Below are positions 8,542 through 16,359 of a stretch of 64,000 bases of DNA, one piece after another. Origin of the DNA: Bog-756 sp963769765. Its GTDB lineage: Bacteria > Actinomycetota > Acidimicrobiia > Acidimicrobiales > RAAP-2. The notes beneath the pieces are model-generated. The model was not told where the DNA came from. It saw only the letters and a program-made list of their open reading frames with translations, and ran no database searches. Location of the stretch: positions 558,001-622,000 of the forward strand of contig CAVYNA010000004.1 in NCBI GenBank assembly GCA_963769765.1, read 5' to 3'. Numbering within the stretch: position 1 is the stretch's first letter; the number at the start of each line of letters is the position of its first letter. The position numbers were made by a program, and so were the translations under genes.

Positions 8542-9613
8542 CTGATGCTCCTCCGCTGCCGAGGTCGGCCACGATCTGGGCGATATCGACCGTCGTCCGG
8601 ATGCCCGGCGCCGCCTCGCAGACGACGGGCACCGCGTTGACGGCACGGTTCGCCGTGTAGCCCGGGGTCGTCTCCGCCATCAGCTCCGGGGGGACCGCCA
8701 GGCGGAGCTCCATGTCGAGCGGGCAGTCGCCCTCGACGGTCACCCGCCATCCCCCCGATCGCAGGTCCCACGCCGCGTCGAGCTCGCGCGAGCAGTACCA
8801 CGTGGCGCTGAAGCTGAGCAGCTCCTCACCGTGATGCCTCCCGACGACGTGCATGCGCTGCCCGGCGACCGTCCCGGCCCGGATCGTGCCGGCGGCGATC
8901 TCGACGTCCCGGACGGCCGTGGCGACCTCGCCGGTGGACTCGACCGACTCGAGCGGCATCCCGAGCGCATCGCCGATCAGCCGGAGCGAGGGTCCGAAGG
9001 CATCCGCACCGTGCGAGAAGCGCAGGGGGTCGAAGGTGGCAGGATCCCGGCCGTAGCCCATCAGGTCGAAGAGGAGCACCGCGGAGTCGCGGCTCGACAG
9101 GTCAGCGAACTCCGCGATGTGGAGTCCGTCCAGGCGTCGCTGGAGCGAGGTCAGGACGAGTGGAAGCGCCTCGGAGATGAACCCCGGGCTGCTCCCCGTG
9201 CTGTGGATCGACGCCCCGCCCTCGGCGCAGGCGGCCTCGATGCGTGCCCGTACCGCAGGGTCCATGCTCGCAGGATGGTGGAACCCGCCGGTGGTCGCCA
9301 CGACGTTCGCCCCTGACGCGAGGAGCGTGCAGAGCACGTCGACGTCGTACCCCTGTTGCATGTAGAGCACGCAGTCCGGCCGGAGGGCCAGGATCTCGTC
9401 GAGGTCGCCGGTGGCGCGGATCCCCGTGGGCTCGAGACCGGACAGGGTGCCGGCGTCCTGTCCGACCTTTCCGGGATCGCTCACCCGGACCCCCACGAGC
9501 TCGAGCCGGGGATGTCCGATCACGGCCCGGAGCGACCGGGTGCCGATGTTGCCCGTCGCCCACTGGACGACCCGGTAGGACGGACCGACCGGCGGGCCCG
9601 CTTCGTCAGCCAT
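8525..9613 (-). CDS. DapB-like NAD(P)H-dependent dehydrogenase (362 aa)
   Basis: Begins with a Rossmann signature (YRVVQWATGNIGTRSLRAV) like the dihydrodipicolinate reductase N-domain and the 2,4-diaminopentanoate dehydrogenase group. Other family marks are VVATTGGFHHPASMDP, STGSSPGFISEALPL and the C-terminal TPGYTANRAVNAVP. Such proteins recur in actinobacterial lipid and xenobiotic loci, where their substrates are unknown; reduction of an imine or keto group is the family-level expectation. The ATG at 9613 follows directly on the upstream monooxygenase (8-bp overlap), and its own 3' end overlaps the esterase start by 17 bp, so the run is one operon. Confidence 0.87.
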   Translation of the reverse strand: MADEAGPPVGPSYRVVQWATGNIGTRSLRAVIGHPRLELVGVRVSDPGKVGQDAGTLSGLEPTGIRATGDLDEILALRPDCVLYMQQGYDVDVLCTLLASGANVVATTGGFHHPASMDPAVRARIEAACAEGGASIHSTGSSPGFISEALPLVLTSLQRRLDGLHIAEFADLSSRDSAVLLFDLMGYGRDPATFDPLRFSHGADAFGPSLRLIGDALGMPLESVESTGEVATAVRDVEIAAGTIRAGTVAGQRMHVVGRHHGEELLSFSATWYCSRELDAAWDLRSGGWRVTVEGDCPLDMELRLAVPPELMAETTPGYTANRAVNAVPVVCEAAPGIRTTVDIAQIVADLGSGGASDEPRG

Positions 9614-10961
9614 GGGCGCCGCACTCGGGTCTCGCGAGCCCGAGGTTCTCCCGGAGGGTGGCGCCGGCATACCGGTCTCGGAAGAGGCCGCGTCGCTGCA
9701 GTTCGGGCACGACCAGCCGCACCACATCCTCGTAGGCGCCGGGCGTGTGGGTGGCCGCGATGACGAACCCGTCGCACGCTTCGGTGCCGAACCACTCCTC
9801 CATCTGGTCGGCGACCTCGGACCCGGTGCCGACGAAGCGTGGGCCCTGCAGCAGCGTCGCCCGGTGCCCGGCGAGGTCGGCGAGGGTGACCGTCCCACCG
9901 ATGTGGGTCCGGAGATTCTGGACGAGTCCACGGATGCCCGAGACCGACTCGACGAGCTCGTCGGTGATCGGCGTGTCCAGCGCGAGGCCGGAGAAGTCGT
10001 AGTTCATCAGCTCGGAGAGCAGGGTCAGCGAGGCCATCGGATCGACGAAGTCGTGGAGGAACATCTGCTCGCGCTCTTGGGCCTGGGCCGTCGACTCCCC
10101 GAGCACGGTGTAGGCCATCGGCAGCATCTTGACCGAGTCGGGGTCGCGTCCCTCCTTCGCGATGCGCTCCTTTTGGTCCTTGAAGTGGGAGCGGGCCACC
10201 TCGATGCCGGGATCCCCCGTGAAGATGACCTCCGCCCAGCGGGCCGCGAAGTCCCGCCCCCGCCCCGACGAGCCCGCCTGGAGGAGCACCGGCCGCCCCT
10301 GCGGTGTGCGCGGGACCGTGAGCGGCCCGCGCACCCTGAACCAGTCGCCGTCATAGTTGAGCTCGTGGACCTTGTCGGGGTCGGCGAAGATGCCGTTGGC
10401 CCGGTCGAGGATCAGGGCGTCGTCCTCCCAGGAGTCCCACAGCCCGGTCGTGGCCTCGAGGAACTCGTCGGCCCGGTCGTAGCGGGCGTCGTGGGCCAGT
10501 GTCTGCGCGACGCCGAAATTCTGCGCCTCGCTGTCGTTCACCGAGGTCACCACGTTCCAGGCGGCGCGGCCTCCCGTCAGATGGTCCAAGGTGGCGAAGG
10601 TGCGGGCCACGTGGAACGGCGAGTAGTACGTGGTCGAGTACGTCGCGCCCAGACCGATCGAGCGGGTGGCACCGGCGATGACCCCGAGCACGATGCTCAG
10701 GTCGAGCTTGACCGGGCGGGCTCCGTGACGGACCGCCTCGGCCACCGAGCCCCCGTAGATGCCGGGCATCGCGAGGCGGTCGTCGAAGAACATCAGGTCG
10801 AAGCAGCCCTCTTCGAGCGTGCGCCCGAGCTTCGCGTAGTAGCCGGCGGTGAGGAACCCGTGCTCGGTCGCCGGATGACGCCACGAACCTGCGTAGACCG
10901 TGGCGCTCCCCGCCTGCATGAACCCCACGAGCGACAGCTGCTTGTGTCTCACCGGACTCAC
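9606..10961 (-). CDS. NtaA/SnaA/DszA-type flavin-dependent monooxygenase (451 aa)
   Basis: Long luciferase-like monooxygenase of the NtaA/DszA branch, identified by its N-terminus (LSLVGFMQAGSATVYAGSW), the FDLMFFDDRLAMP segment, IGLGATYSTTYYSPFHVART, the AWNVVTSVNDSEAQNFG stretch characteristic of this branch, and RPVLLQAGSSGRGRDFAARW. It uses reduced FMN and oxygen, normally supplied by a separate flavin reductase; none is adjacent. The start is a GTG at 10961. Substrates in the family include chelators, sulfones and alkanes. It sits in the 7585-12279 leftward operon, 16 bp after an amidohydrolase gene. Confidence 0.92.
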   Translation of the reverse strand: MSPVRHKQLSLVGFMQAGSATVYAGSWRHPATEHGFLTAGYYAKLGRTLEEGCFDLMFFDDRLAMPGIYGGSVAEAVRHGARPVKLDLSIVLGVIAGATRSIGLGATYSTTYYSPFHVARTFATLDHLTGGRAAWNVVTSVNDSEAQNFGVAQTLAHDARYDRADEFLEATTGLWDSWEDDALILDRANGIFADPDKVHELNYDGDWFRVRGPLTVPRTPQGRPVLLQAGSSGRGRDFAARWAEVIFTGDPGIEVARSHFKDQKERIAKEGRDPDSVKMLPMAYTVLGESTAQAQEREQMFLHDFVDPMASLTLLSELMNYDFSGLALDTPITDELVESVSGIRGLVQNLRTHIGGTVTLADLAGHRATLLQGPRFVGTGSEVADQMEEWFGTEACDGFVIAATHTPGAYEDVVRLVVPELQRRGLFRDRYAGATLRENLGLARPECGAHG

Positions 10962-10977
10962 CGTCGGTGCGGTGCGA

Positions 10978-12279
10978 TCAGCTTTGGCCGGCGGCGACCG
11001 CCCGGCGCGCCCGCTTCCGGAAGCCCTCGAGCTTCTCGTCCGGCGTGCGCACCCGCGTGCTGCGGGACATGACCGTCACGTCGTGACCCTCTGCCCGCTT
11101 CCGGAGGGCGCCCACCGTCGAGTCCTCCTTGGGCAGGTGGGCGAAGGGGTCGAAGGAGTACCACCGCATGGCGTTCTGGTGCGTCATCTTCTCGATGTCG
11201 TCGTCGGAGACGGCATTGGCCGTGAACACGGCGTGCAGCTCCTCGGGCGCGGTCGGCCACATGGAGTCGCTGTGCGGGTAGTCCGCCTCCCACGCCATGT
11301 TGTCGACGCCGATCCGGTCGCGGAGCTCGACTCCCACCGGGTCGCTGATGAAACAGGTCAGGAAGTGCTCGCGGAACACCTCCGACGGGAGGCGCCCCCC
11401 GAAGTCCTGGAGCGTCCACGCACGGTGCATCTCGAAGGTCCGGTCGACCCGGTCGAGGAAGTAGGGGATCCATCCGGTGCCGCCCTCGGACAGCGCCACC
11501 CGGAGTTGGGGGAAGCTCTTCAGGACCCGGGACCACAGGAGGTCGGCCGCGGCCGACTGGATGTTCATCGGTTGCAACGTGATCATCACGTCGGGCGGGG
11601 AGTCGACCGCCGGGATCGCCATGCGGCCCGAGGACCCGAGGTGGATGGAGAGCACCGTGGCGGTGTCGCAGCACGCCCGCCACACGGGGTCCCAGTACTC
11701 GTCGTGGAAGCTGGGGTAGCCGAGCGCGGCGGGATTCTCGGTGAAGCTCAGTGAGTGGCAGCCCTTGGCCGCGGTGCGTCGGATCTCCTCCGCGGTCTGC
11801 TCGGGATCCCAGATCACCGGCACCGCCATCGGGATGAACCGGCCCGGATGGGCGCCGCACCACTCGTCGATGTGCCAGTCGTTGTACGCCTGCACCAGCG
11901 CCCGCGAGAGATCGGGGTCCTCCGACGCGAACACACGTGCGGTGAAGGTCGGGAACGACGGGAAGTTCATCGAGGCGAGGACGCCGCCGGCGTCCATGTC
12001 CCGGACCCGCTCGTCGACGTCGTAGCAGCCGGGTCGAACCTCGTCGAGGCTCTGCGGCTCGAGGCCGTACTCCTCCTTCGGGCGGCCGGCCACCGCGTTG
12101 AGAGCGGCGGTCTCCATGACGACCTCCCCGAACGTCCAGACGTCGTTGCCCTCGTCGTTGCGCACAAGCTTCGGCGCCCGGTCGAGGTACGGGGGAGGCA
12201 GGTGGTGGACGAAGAGGTCCGGCGGCTCGATGATGTGGTCGTCGACGCTGATGAGGACGAGGTCGTTGATGTCGAGCAT
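10978..12279 (-). CDS. amidohydrolase, COG2159/PF04909 type (433 aa)
   Basis: Metal-dependent TIM-barrel hydrolase or decarboxylase of the ACMSD-like amidohydrolase-2 family. It begins VLISVDDHIIEPPDLF, a subfamily variant of the first metal motif, and ends its barrel with NMAWEADYPHSDSMWP, which supplies the conserved Asp. MNFPSFPTF and LSEGGTGWIPYFLDRVD are also typical. The ATG at 12279 has AGAGAGGTGAC just upstream. A SAGAA-N4-RTT motif lies only 12 bp before the start, so it could control this four-gene operon directly. Reactions in the family range from C-C hydrolysis to decarboxylation; the substrate here is unknown. Confidence 0.9.
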   Translation of the reverse strand: MLDINDLVLISVDDHIIEPPDLFVHHLPPPYLDRAPKLVRNDEGNDVWTFGEVVMETAALNAVAGRPKEEYGLEPQSLDEVRPGCYDVDERVRDMDAGGVLASMNFPSFPTFTARVFASEDPDLSRALVQAYNDWHIDEWCGAHPGRFIPMAVPVIWDPEQTAEEIRRTAAKGCHSLSFTENPAALGYPSFHDEYWDPVWRACCDTATVLSIHLGSSGRMAIPAVDSPPDVMITLQPMNIQSAAADLLWSRVLKSFPQLRVALSEGGTGWIPYFLDRVDRTFEMHRAWTLQDFGGRLPSEVFREHFLTCFISDPVGVELRDRIGVDNMAWEADYPHSDSMWPTAPEELHAVFTANAVSDDDIEKMTHQNAMRWYSFDPFAHLPKEDSTVGALRKRAEGHDVTVMSRSTRVRTPDEKLEGFRKRARRAVAAGQS

Positions 12280-12290
12280 GTCACCTCTCT

Positions 12291-12305
12291 GAGAATTCGA
12301 TTACC
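12291..12305. promoter_or_regulatory. candidate operator, SAGAA-N4-RTT motif
   Basis: GAGAATTCGATTACC lies in the 69-bp gap between the reductase gene and the amidohydrolase gene, immediately upstream of the latter's ribosome-binding site. The position would suit repression of the 12279-7585 operon. Confidence 0.5.
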
Positions 12306-12348
12306 GCTGGCGTAGAACCTACATCGCCAGCTTGTCCCCGTCACCCGG

Positions 12349-13413
12349 TCAGAGCCGTTCGTACTCGACCCGGAGCGATGCGCTCGCCGGCACCGACTGG
12401 CAGGTGAGGATCCACCCCTCCTCCACCTCGCCCGGCGTCAGGGCGTTGTTCACCCGCGTCGCGACCTCTCCCTCGTGGAGGAGGGCCATGCACGTCGCGC
12501 AGTTTCCGGCCTCGCAGGAGTACGGCGCCTTAAGGCCGGCCCGGCGGGCGGTTTCGAGCACGGTGTCTCCGGCGTGGTAGGCGAGCTCGTGGCGCCGGCC
12601 CTCGAGCTGCAGCACGATCGTCGTCGGCACCGGCGCGCCCCCGCTCCCGACCGGCGGCGCCTCCCCCGGTTCCGGGGTCACGAACCGCTCGATCAGGATC
12701 GCTTCCGGCGCCACCCCCGCGCCGAGCAGCGTCTCCTCGACCAGCTCCATGAACGGGCCCGGCCCGCACACGTAGAAGTCGGCGTCGAGCTCCCCGGCGA
12801 CGACGTCGAGGACGGCCCCGGGTCCGGGGTAGCCGCTGACGGCGTCGACGTGCCGACGAACCGAGAGGCGCTCCGCAGCGGTCGTCTCGAGGCGCCGGAG
12901 CGCTTCGTCGAAGATGACCGAGTGCGGGTCTCGGCTGGCGTAGAGGAGCCGGACCGACCGACCGGTCGACGCCAGGGCGCTCTTGGCGAGAGAGATCACC
13001 GGGGTGATGCCGCTGCCCCCGCAGAACCCGACGACCGGTCGGTCGCCGCCCCGCAGGCAGAACACGCCCGACGGCGGCGACGTGTCGAGGAGGTCGCCGA
13101 CGGACACCTCGTCGTTGAACCAATTGGAGACCGTTCCGCCGGGAACGCGCTTGACCGTCACCGCGAGGTCGCCGTCGGTCTCGGGCGCGCTCGACATGGA
13201 GTAGCAGCGGAAGTGCTCGTCGGCGCCGATCCGCACCCGGAAGGTGCAGAACTGACCCGGACGGTAGCGGTACACCTCGCCGAGCGGGTCCGGGACAACG
13301 AGCACGAACGAACGGGTGTCGTCGGTCTCCTCGATCACCTCCCCGACCCGGAGGGGGTGGAAGGCGTGCCGGCGCGCGGGGCCGTCCACGTCAGGCACGG
13401 TCGGACGGACCAC
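12349..13413 (-). CDS. oxygenase reductase with FAD, NAD and [2Fe-2S] domains (354 aa)
   Basis: Three-domain electron-transfer protein of the phenylacetyl-CoA/3-ketosteroid 9-alpha-hydroxylase reductase type. The N-terminal FAD domain has RCYSMSSAPE, the NAD domain has GGSGITPV and YVCGPGPFM, and the C-terminal plant-type ferredoxin has Cys300, Cys305, Cys308 and Cys338 (CX4CX2CX29C). It would pass electrons from NAD(P)H to a Rieske oxygenase or other oxygenase; the two Rieske proteins in this window lack their own reductase, so it is the natural partner candidate. The start is a GTG at 13413. A near-perfect palindromic operator lies 46 bp upstream. Confidence 0.94.
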   Translation of the reverse strand: MVRPTVPDVDGPARRHAFHPLRVGEVIEETDDTRSFVLVVPDPLGEVYRYRPGQFCTFRVRIGADEHFRCYSMSSAPETDGDLAVTVKRVPGGTVSNWFNDEVSVGDLLDTSPPSGVFCLRGGDRPVVGFCGGSGITPVISLAKSALASTGRSVRLLYASRDPHSVIFDEALRRLETTAAERLSVRRHVDAVSGYPGPGAVLDVVAGELDADFYVCGPGPFMELVEETLLGAGVAPEAILIERFVTPEPGEAPPVGSGGAPVPTTIVLQLEGRRHELAYHAGDTVLETARRAGLKAPYSCEAGNCATCMALLHEGEVATRVNNALTPGEVEEGWILTCQSVPASASLRVEYERL

Positions 13414-13458
13414 CCACTGCGCCTGGCGCCACCCTCACCGCTTCCACCCTAGCAGTTG

Positions 13459-13479
13459 GATGAGAACTTGATTCTCATC
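13459..13479. promoter_or_regulatory. 21-bp palindromic operator, best copy of the SAGAA-N4-RTT motif
   Basis: Perfect 8-bp arms (GATGAGAA and TTCTCATC) around a 5-bp spacer; the 15-bp core GAGAACTTGATTCTC is at 13462-13476. It lies between the divergent reductase (start 13413) and amidohydrolase (start 13647) genes. The arm symmetry is what a TetR dimer would bind. The remaining 180 bp of the gap shows no gene. Confidence 0.7.
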
Positions 13480-13646
13480 GCGTCCGGAGTGCGTGGCCAG
13501 GGATGGACCCTCGATGGGGGTGACGTCCGGCAGAACCATCCACGGGCTCGCCGATCTCGGTACGTCACTGCGGTAACGTCGGTCGCAGCTTCAGGGAACC
13601 CCGTAGCACGTTGCCGAAAACGGCGCTGCCCCCAAGAGGAGCCGAC

Positions 13647-14906
13647 ATGGCACGCACCCGCACCCCTCAGCCTCCCGTCCACCTGGCCAGCGCCCGGATG
13701 CTCGACGGGACCGGTGACGGGCTTGTCGAGCCGGGCAGCCTGATCGTCCACGAGGGCCGCATCACCGCCGTGTCCCCGGCCTCGGTCCCCTCCGAGGCCC
13801 GGACGGTCGACCTCGGAGACGTGACCATGCTCCCCGGCCTCATGGACATGGAGGTCAACCTGGTGATGGGCGGGCCCGACCACGCCAGCCCGCTCGTCCC
13901 CGTCCAGGAGGATCCGGCGATGAAGACCCTGCGTGGTGCCGCCAACGCCCGCCGCACCCTGCGGGCCGGGTTCACGACCGTGCGCAACCTCGGGCTCTTC
14001 GTGCAGACCGGCGGCCTGCTGCTCGATGTCGCCCTGATGCGGGCCATCGACTTCGGGTGGACCGAGGGCCCGCGCATCGTCCCGGCCGGTCACGCCATCA
14101 GCCCCACCGGTGGCCACCTCGACCCGACCGTGTTCCAGGCGTACGCGCCCAACGTGCTGCCGCTGACCGTGCAGGAGGGCATCGCAGACGGGGTGTCCGA
14201 GGTCCGCAAGGCCGTCCGCTACCAGATCAAGTACGGCGCCCGGGTCATCAAGGTCAGCGCCTCGGGCGGGGTGATGTCGCACACCGGCCCCGCCGGCGCC
14301 CGCCAGTACTCCACCGAGGAGCTCTCCGCGATCGCCGACGAGGCCCACCGCGCCGGTCTCAAGGTGGCCGCCCACTGCCACGGCGACGAGGCGGTCCGGA
14401 CCGCGGTCGAGTGCGGCATCGACTGCATCGAGCACGGGTCGCTGATGAGCGACGAGACGATCGACCTCCTGGTGGAGCGCGGCACGTTCCTGGTGGCGAC
14501 CACCTATCTCGCCGACGGCATGGACGTGTCCCGTGCCGCACCCGAGCTGCAGGCAAAGGCGGCCGAGGTGTTCCCCCGGGCGAGGCAGACCATCGCGAAC
14601 GCCATCCGTCGCGGGGCGCGGATCGCCTGTGGTTCCGACGCGCCCGCGATCCCTCACGGCCGCAACGCCAAGGAGCTCGTCGCCCTGGTCGATCGGGGCA
14701 TGACGCCGGCGCAGGCCATCGCGGCGGCCACCACCGTCGCCGCCGAGCTGATCGACGTCGACGACCGGGGGCGCCTCGCTGCGGGACTGCTCGCCGACGT
14801 CATCGCCGTGCCCGGCGATCCGCTCAGCGACATCACGATGACCGAGTCGGTCTGCTTCGTGATGAAGGGCGGTGACATCGTCCGCCACGACGGCGTGGCA
14901 CCGTAG
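13647..14906 (+). CDS. amidohydrolase, prolidase/imidazolonepropionase-like, with altered metal site (419 aa)
   Basis: Amidohydrolase-1 fold: a beta-sandwich start (VHLASARMLDGTGDGL), then the barrel. The normal HxH metal motif is replaced: PGLMDMEVNL has Glu69 and Asn71 where PGLIDxHxHL is expected. The remaining ligands are present: the probable carbamylated Lys202 (ARVIKVSASGG), His243 (AAHCHG), His263 (CIEHGS) and Asp331 (CGSDAP). It may bind one metal instead of two, or have changed chemistry. The ATG at 13647 follows AGAGGAGCCGAC; a very similar leader (AGGAGGAGCCGAC) precedes the SnoaL gene at 19526. Single-gene unit. Confidence 0.88.
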   Translation: MARTRTPQPPVHLASARMLDGTGDGLVEPGSLIVHEGRITAVSPASVPSEARTVDLGDVTMLPGLMDMEVNLVMGGPDHASPLVPVQEDPAMKTLRGAANARRTLRAGFTTVRNLGLFVQTGGLLLDVALMRAIDFGWTEGPRIVPAGHAISPTGGHLDPTVFQAYAPNVLPLTVQEGIADGVSEVRKAVRYQIKYGARVIKVSASGGVMSHTGPAGARQYSTEELSAIADEAHRAGLKVAAHCHGDEAVRTAVECGIDCIEHGSLMSDETIDLLVERGTFLVATTYLADGMDVSRAAPELQAKAAEVFPRARQTIANAIRRGARIACGSDAPAIPHGRNAKELVALVDRGMTPAQAIAAATTVAAELIDVDDRGRLAAGLLADVIAVPGDPLSDITMTESVCFVMKGGDIVRHDGVAP

Positions 14907-14966
14907 CCGCACCTCGATCCCTTCGCCGCCAGTGCTCCTTGCGCGGAGCGGACGGCCAGAGGTCGT

Positions 14967-15920
14967 TCAGATGGAGCCGGCCAGCGACGCCACGAACTCG
15001 CGGGTGCGTCGCGACGAGGCCAGCTTCTCTTCGCGTGAGTCACCGATGGGCACGACCCGCAGGGAGACGTCGGTCGCCCCCGCGTCGGCAAAGGCCTGCA
15101 GCCGACGGCGGATGGCGTCCTCGCTGCCTGCGGCCAGGATGTCGCCCACGGTGCGTGCATCGCCGTGGTCGAGGAGCTTCTGGTAGTTGGGCGACACCTC
15201 GGACTCGGACAGCACGCGGTTGGCGCGCGCAACCGCCACCTCCACCTGGTCGGCGCCGCACAGGCAGACGGGCACACCGGCCACGATGCGCGGCGTCGGT
15301 CGTCCGGCAGCCGTCGCGGCTGCAGCGAGCACCGGTGCGACATGCGTTTCGATGGCCCGTTCGTCGGCCAGCCACAGGATGGTGCCGTCGGTGCGCTCCC
15401 CGGCGATGCCCAGCATCACGGGCCCGAGGGCGGCGATCATGACCGGCGTCGGCACGATGTCGGTGATGTCCAGCGGCTGGTGGACGCGGAAACGGGCGTT
15501 CTCGACGTCGACCATCCCGGGTCCGGCCAGCGCCTGGTCGAGGACGTCGAGCACGTCGCGCAGGTGCGCGGCGGGGCGCTCGTAGGGGAGGCCCAGCATC
15601 TCGTCGATCACCCAGTGGTGCGACACGCCGAGCCCCAGCGTGAGGCGGCCACCGCAGACCGCCTGGGTGGACAGGACCTGGTGGGCGAGGACGACGGGGT
15701 GACGGGGCTGGATCGGGACCACGGCCGTCCCGATCTCGATCGTCGAGGTTGCCGACCCGATGAGCGCCGCCGCGGTGAGCGCGTCGAAGTCGTCGGGGAT
15801 CTGAGGGATCCACAGCGACGCCAGGCCGGCCTCCTCGGCCCAGGTGGCATCGGCCAGCATCCGCTCGACCTTCGTGGAGTATCGGCCCCGTTCGGGGCCC
15901 ACCATCACGCCGATCCGCAC
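14967..15920 (-). CDS. LLM class F420-dependent oxidoreductase (317 aa)
   Basis: Complete luciferase-like protein of the F420-dependent family. It starts with a GTG at 15920 (MRIGVMVGPERGRYS) and contains EIGTAVVPIQPRHPVVLAHQ, GRLTLGLGVSHHWV, PTPVMIAALGPVMLGIAGE and the late IVAGVPVCLCG strand, all normal for the group. Length is as expected. It lies 97 bp after a small unknown gene on the same strand and ends facing the amidohydrolase gene at 14906; a weak 5-bp-stem hairpin (14934-14949) lies in that gap. Likely reduces or oxidises an intermediate with F420; substrate unknown. Confidence 0.9.
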   Translation of the reverse strand: MRIGVMVGPERGRYSTKVERMLADATWAEEAGLASLWIPQIPDDFDALTAAALIGSATSTIEIGTAVVPIQPRHPVVLAHQVLSTQAVCGGRLTLGLGVSHHWVIDEMLGLPYERPAAHLRDVLDVLDQALAGPGMVDVENARFRVHQPLDITDIVPTPVMIAALGPVMLGIAGERTDGTILWLADERAIETHVAPVLAAAATAAGRPTPRIVAGVPVCLCGADQVEVAVARANRVLSESEVSPNYQKLLDHGDARTVGDILAAGSEDAIRRRLQAFADAGATDVSLRVVPIGDSREEKLASSRRTREFVASLAGSI

Positions 15921-16017
15921 GTGTCAGCTTCCTTTCGTTGCGGGAGGTTGCTCGTCGGCGGCGGCCGCCAGGTTCGCGCGTCCACCCGCCACGACGGGGA
16001 CGGCGCGCCCGACCGGT

Positions 16018-16347
16018 TCAGACTGCGGGCTCGACGATCGCGTCCAGGATGGCTGCACCGCTGTCCGGGACGCGGGGCTGGCGCCACACCTCGACGGGGA
16101 ACGAGACGTTGATCAGGGAGTAGGACAGCTCGAGCAGCCGAGCGGCGTCGTCGGGGAGCGCGTCGAGGGCGAAACCGTCGAGGTAGGCCATGATCTGCTC
16201 GAACAGCGGGAAGGCGGCATCGTAGAACGCCTGCATCTCGTCCATCGGGCTGGCAAGCCGCTTCGCGTAGCGCTCGGCCTCCGACCCGAGGCACCAGTCG
16301 ACGAACGGCTCGAGGTCGGTGAATTCCGGCGGGAGGGCGTTGGTCAT
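16018..16347 (-). CDS. hypothetical protein, 109 aa, paired with Rieske oxygenase
   Basis: Not recognised. It is an acidic, probably helical cytoplasmic protein with no signal peptide, membrane segment or cysteine cluster (one Cys). Notable stretches are EFTDLEPFVDWCLGSEAERYAK-like N-terminal sequence and LFEQIMAYLDGFALDALPDD. It starts at an ATG 12 bp after the Rieske oxygenase stop, which argues for co-translation and a functional tie. Its size is near that of small accessory subunits, but it has no visible similarity to the usual ring-hydroxylase beta subunit (about 160-180 aa, NTF2-like fold). Confidence 0.7.
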   Translation of the reverse strand: MTNALPPEFTDLEPFVDWCLGSEAERYAKRLASPMDEMQAFYDAAFPLFEQIMAYLDGFALDALPDDAARLLELSYSLINVSFPVEVWRQPRVPDSGAAILDAIVEPAV

Positions 16348-16359
16348 CGGGGGCTCCGG

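Noticed and set aside
14934..14949. Hairpin GCTCC/GGAGC between convergent genes
   Set aside because: Only a 5-bp stem with no T-run; too weak to call a terminator.
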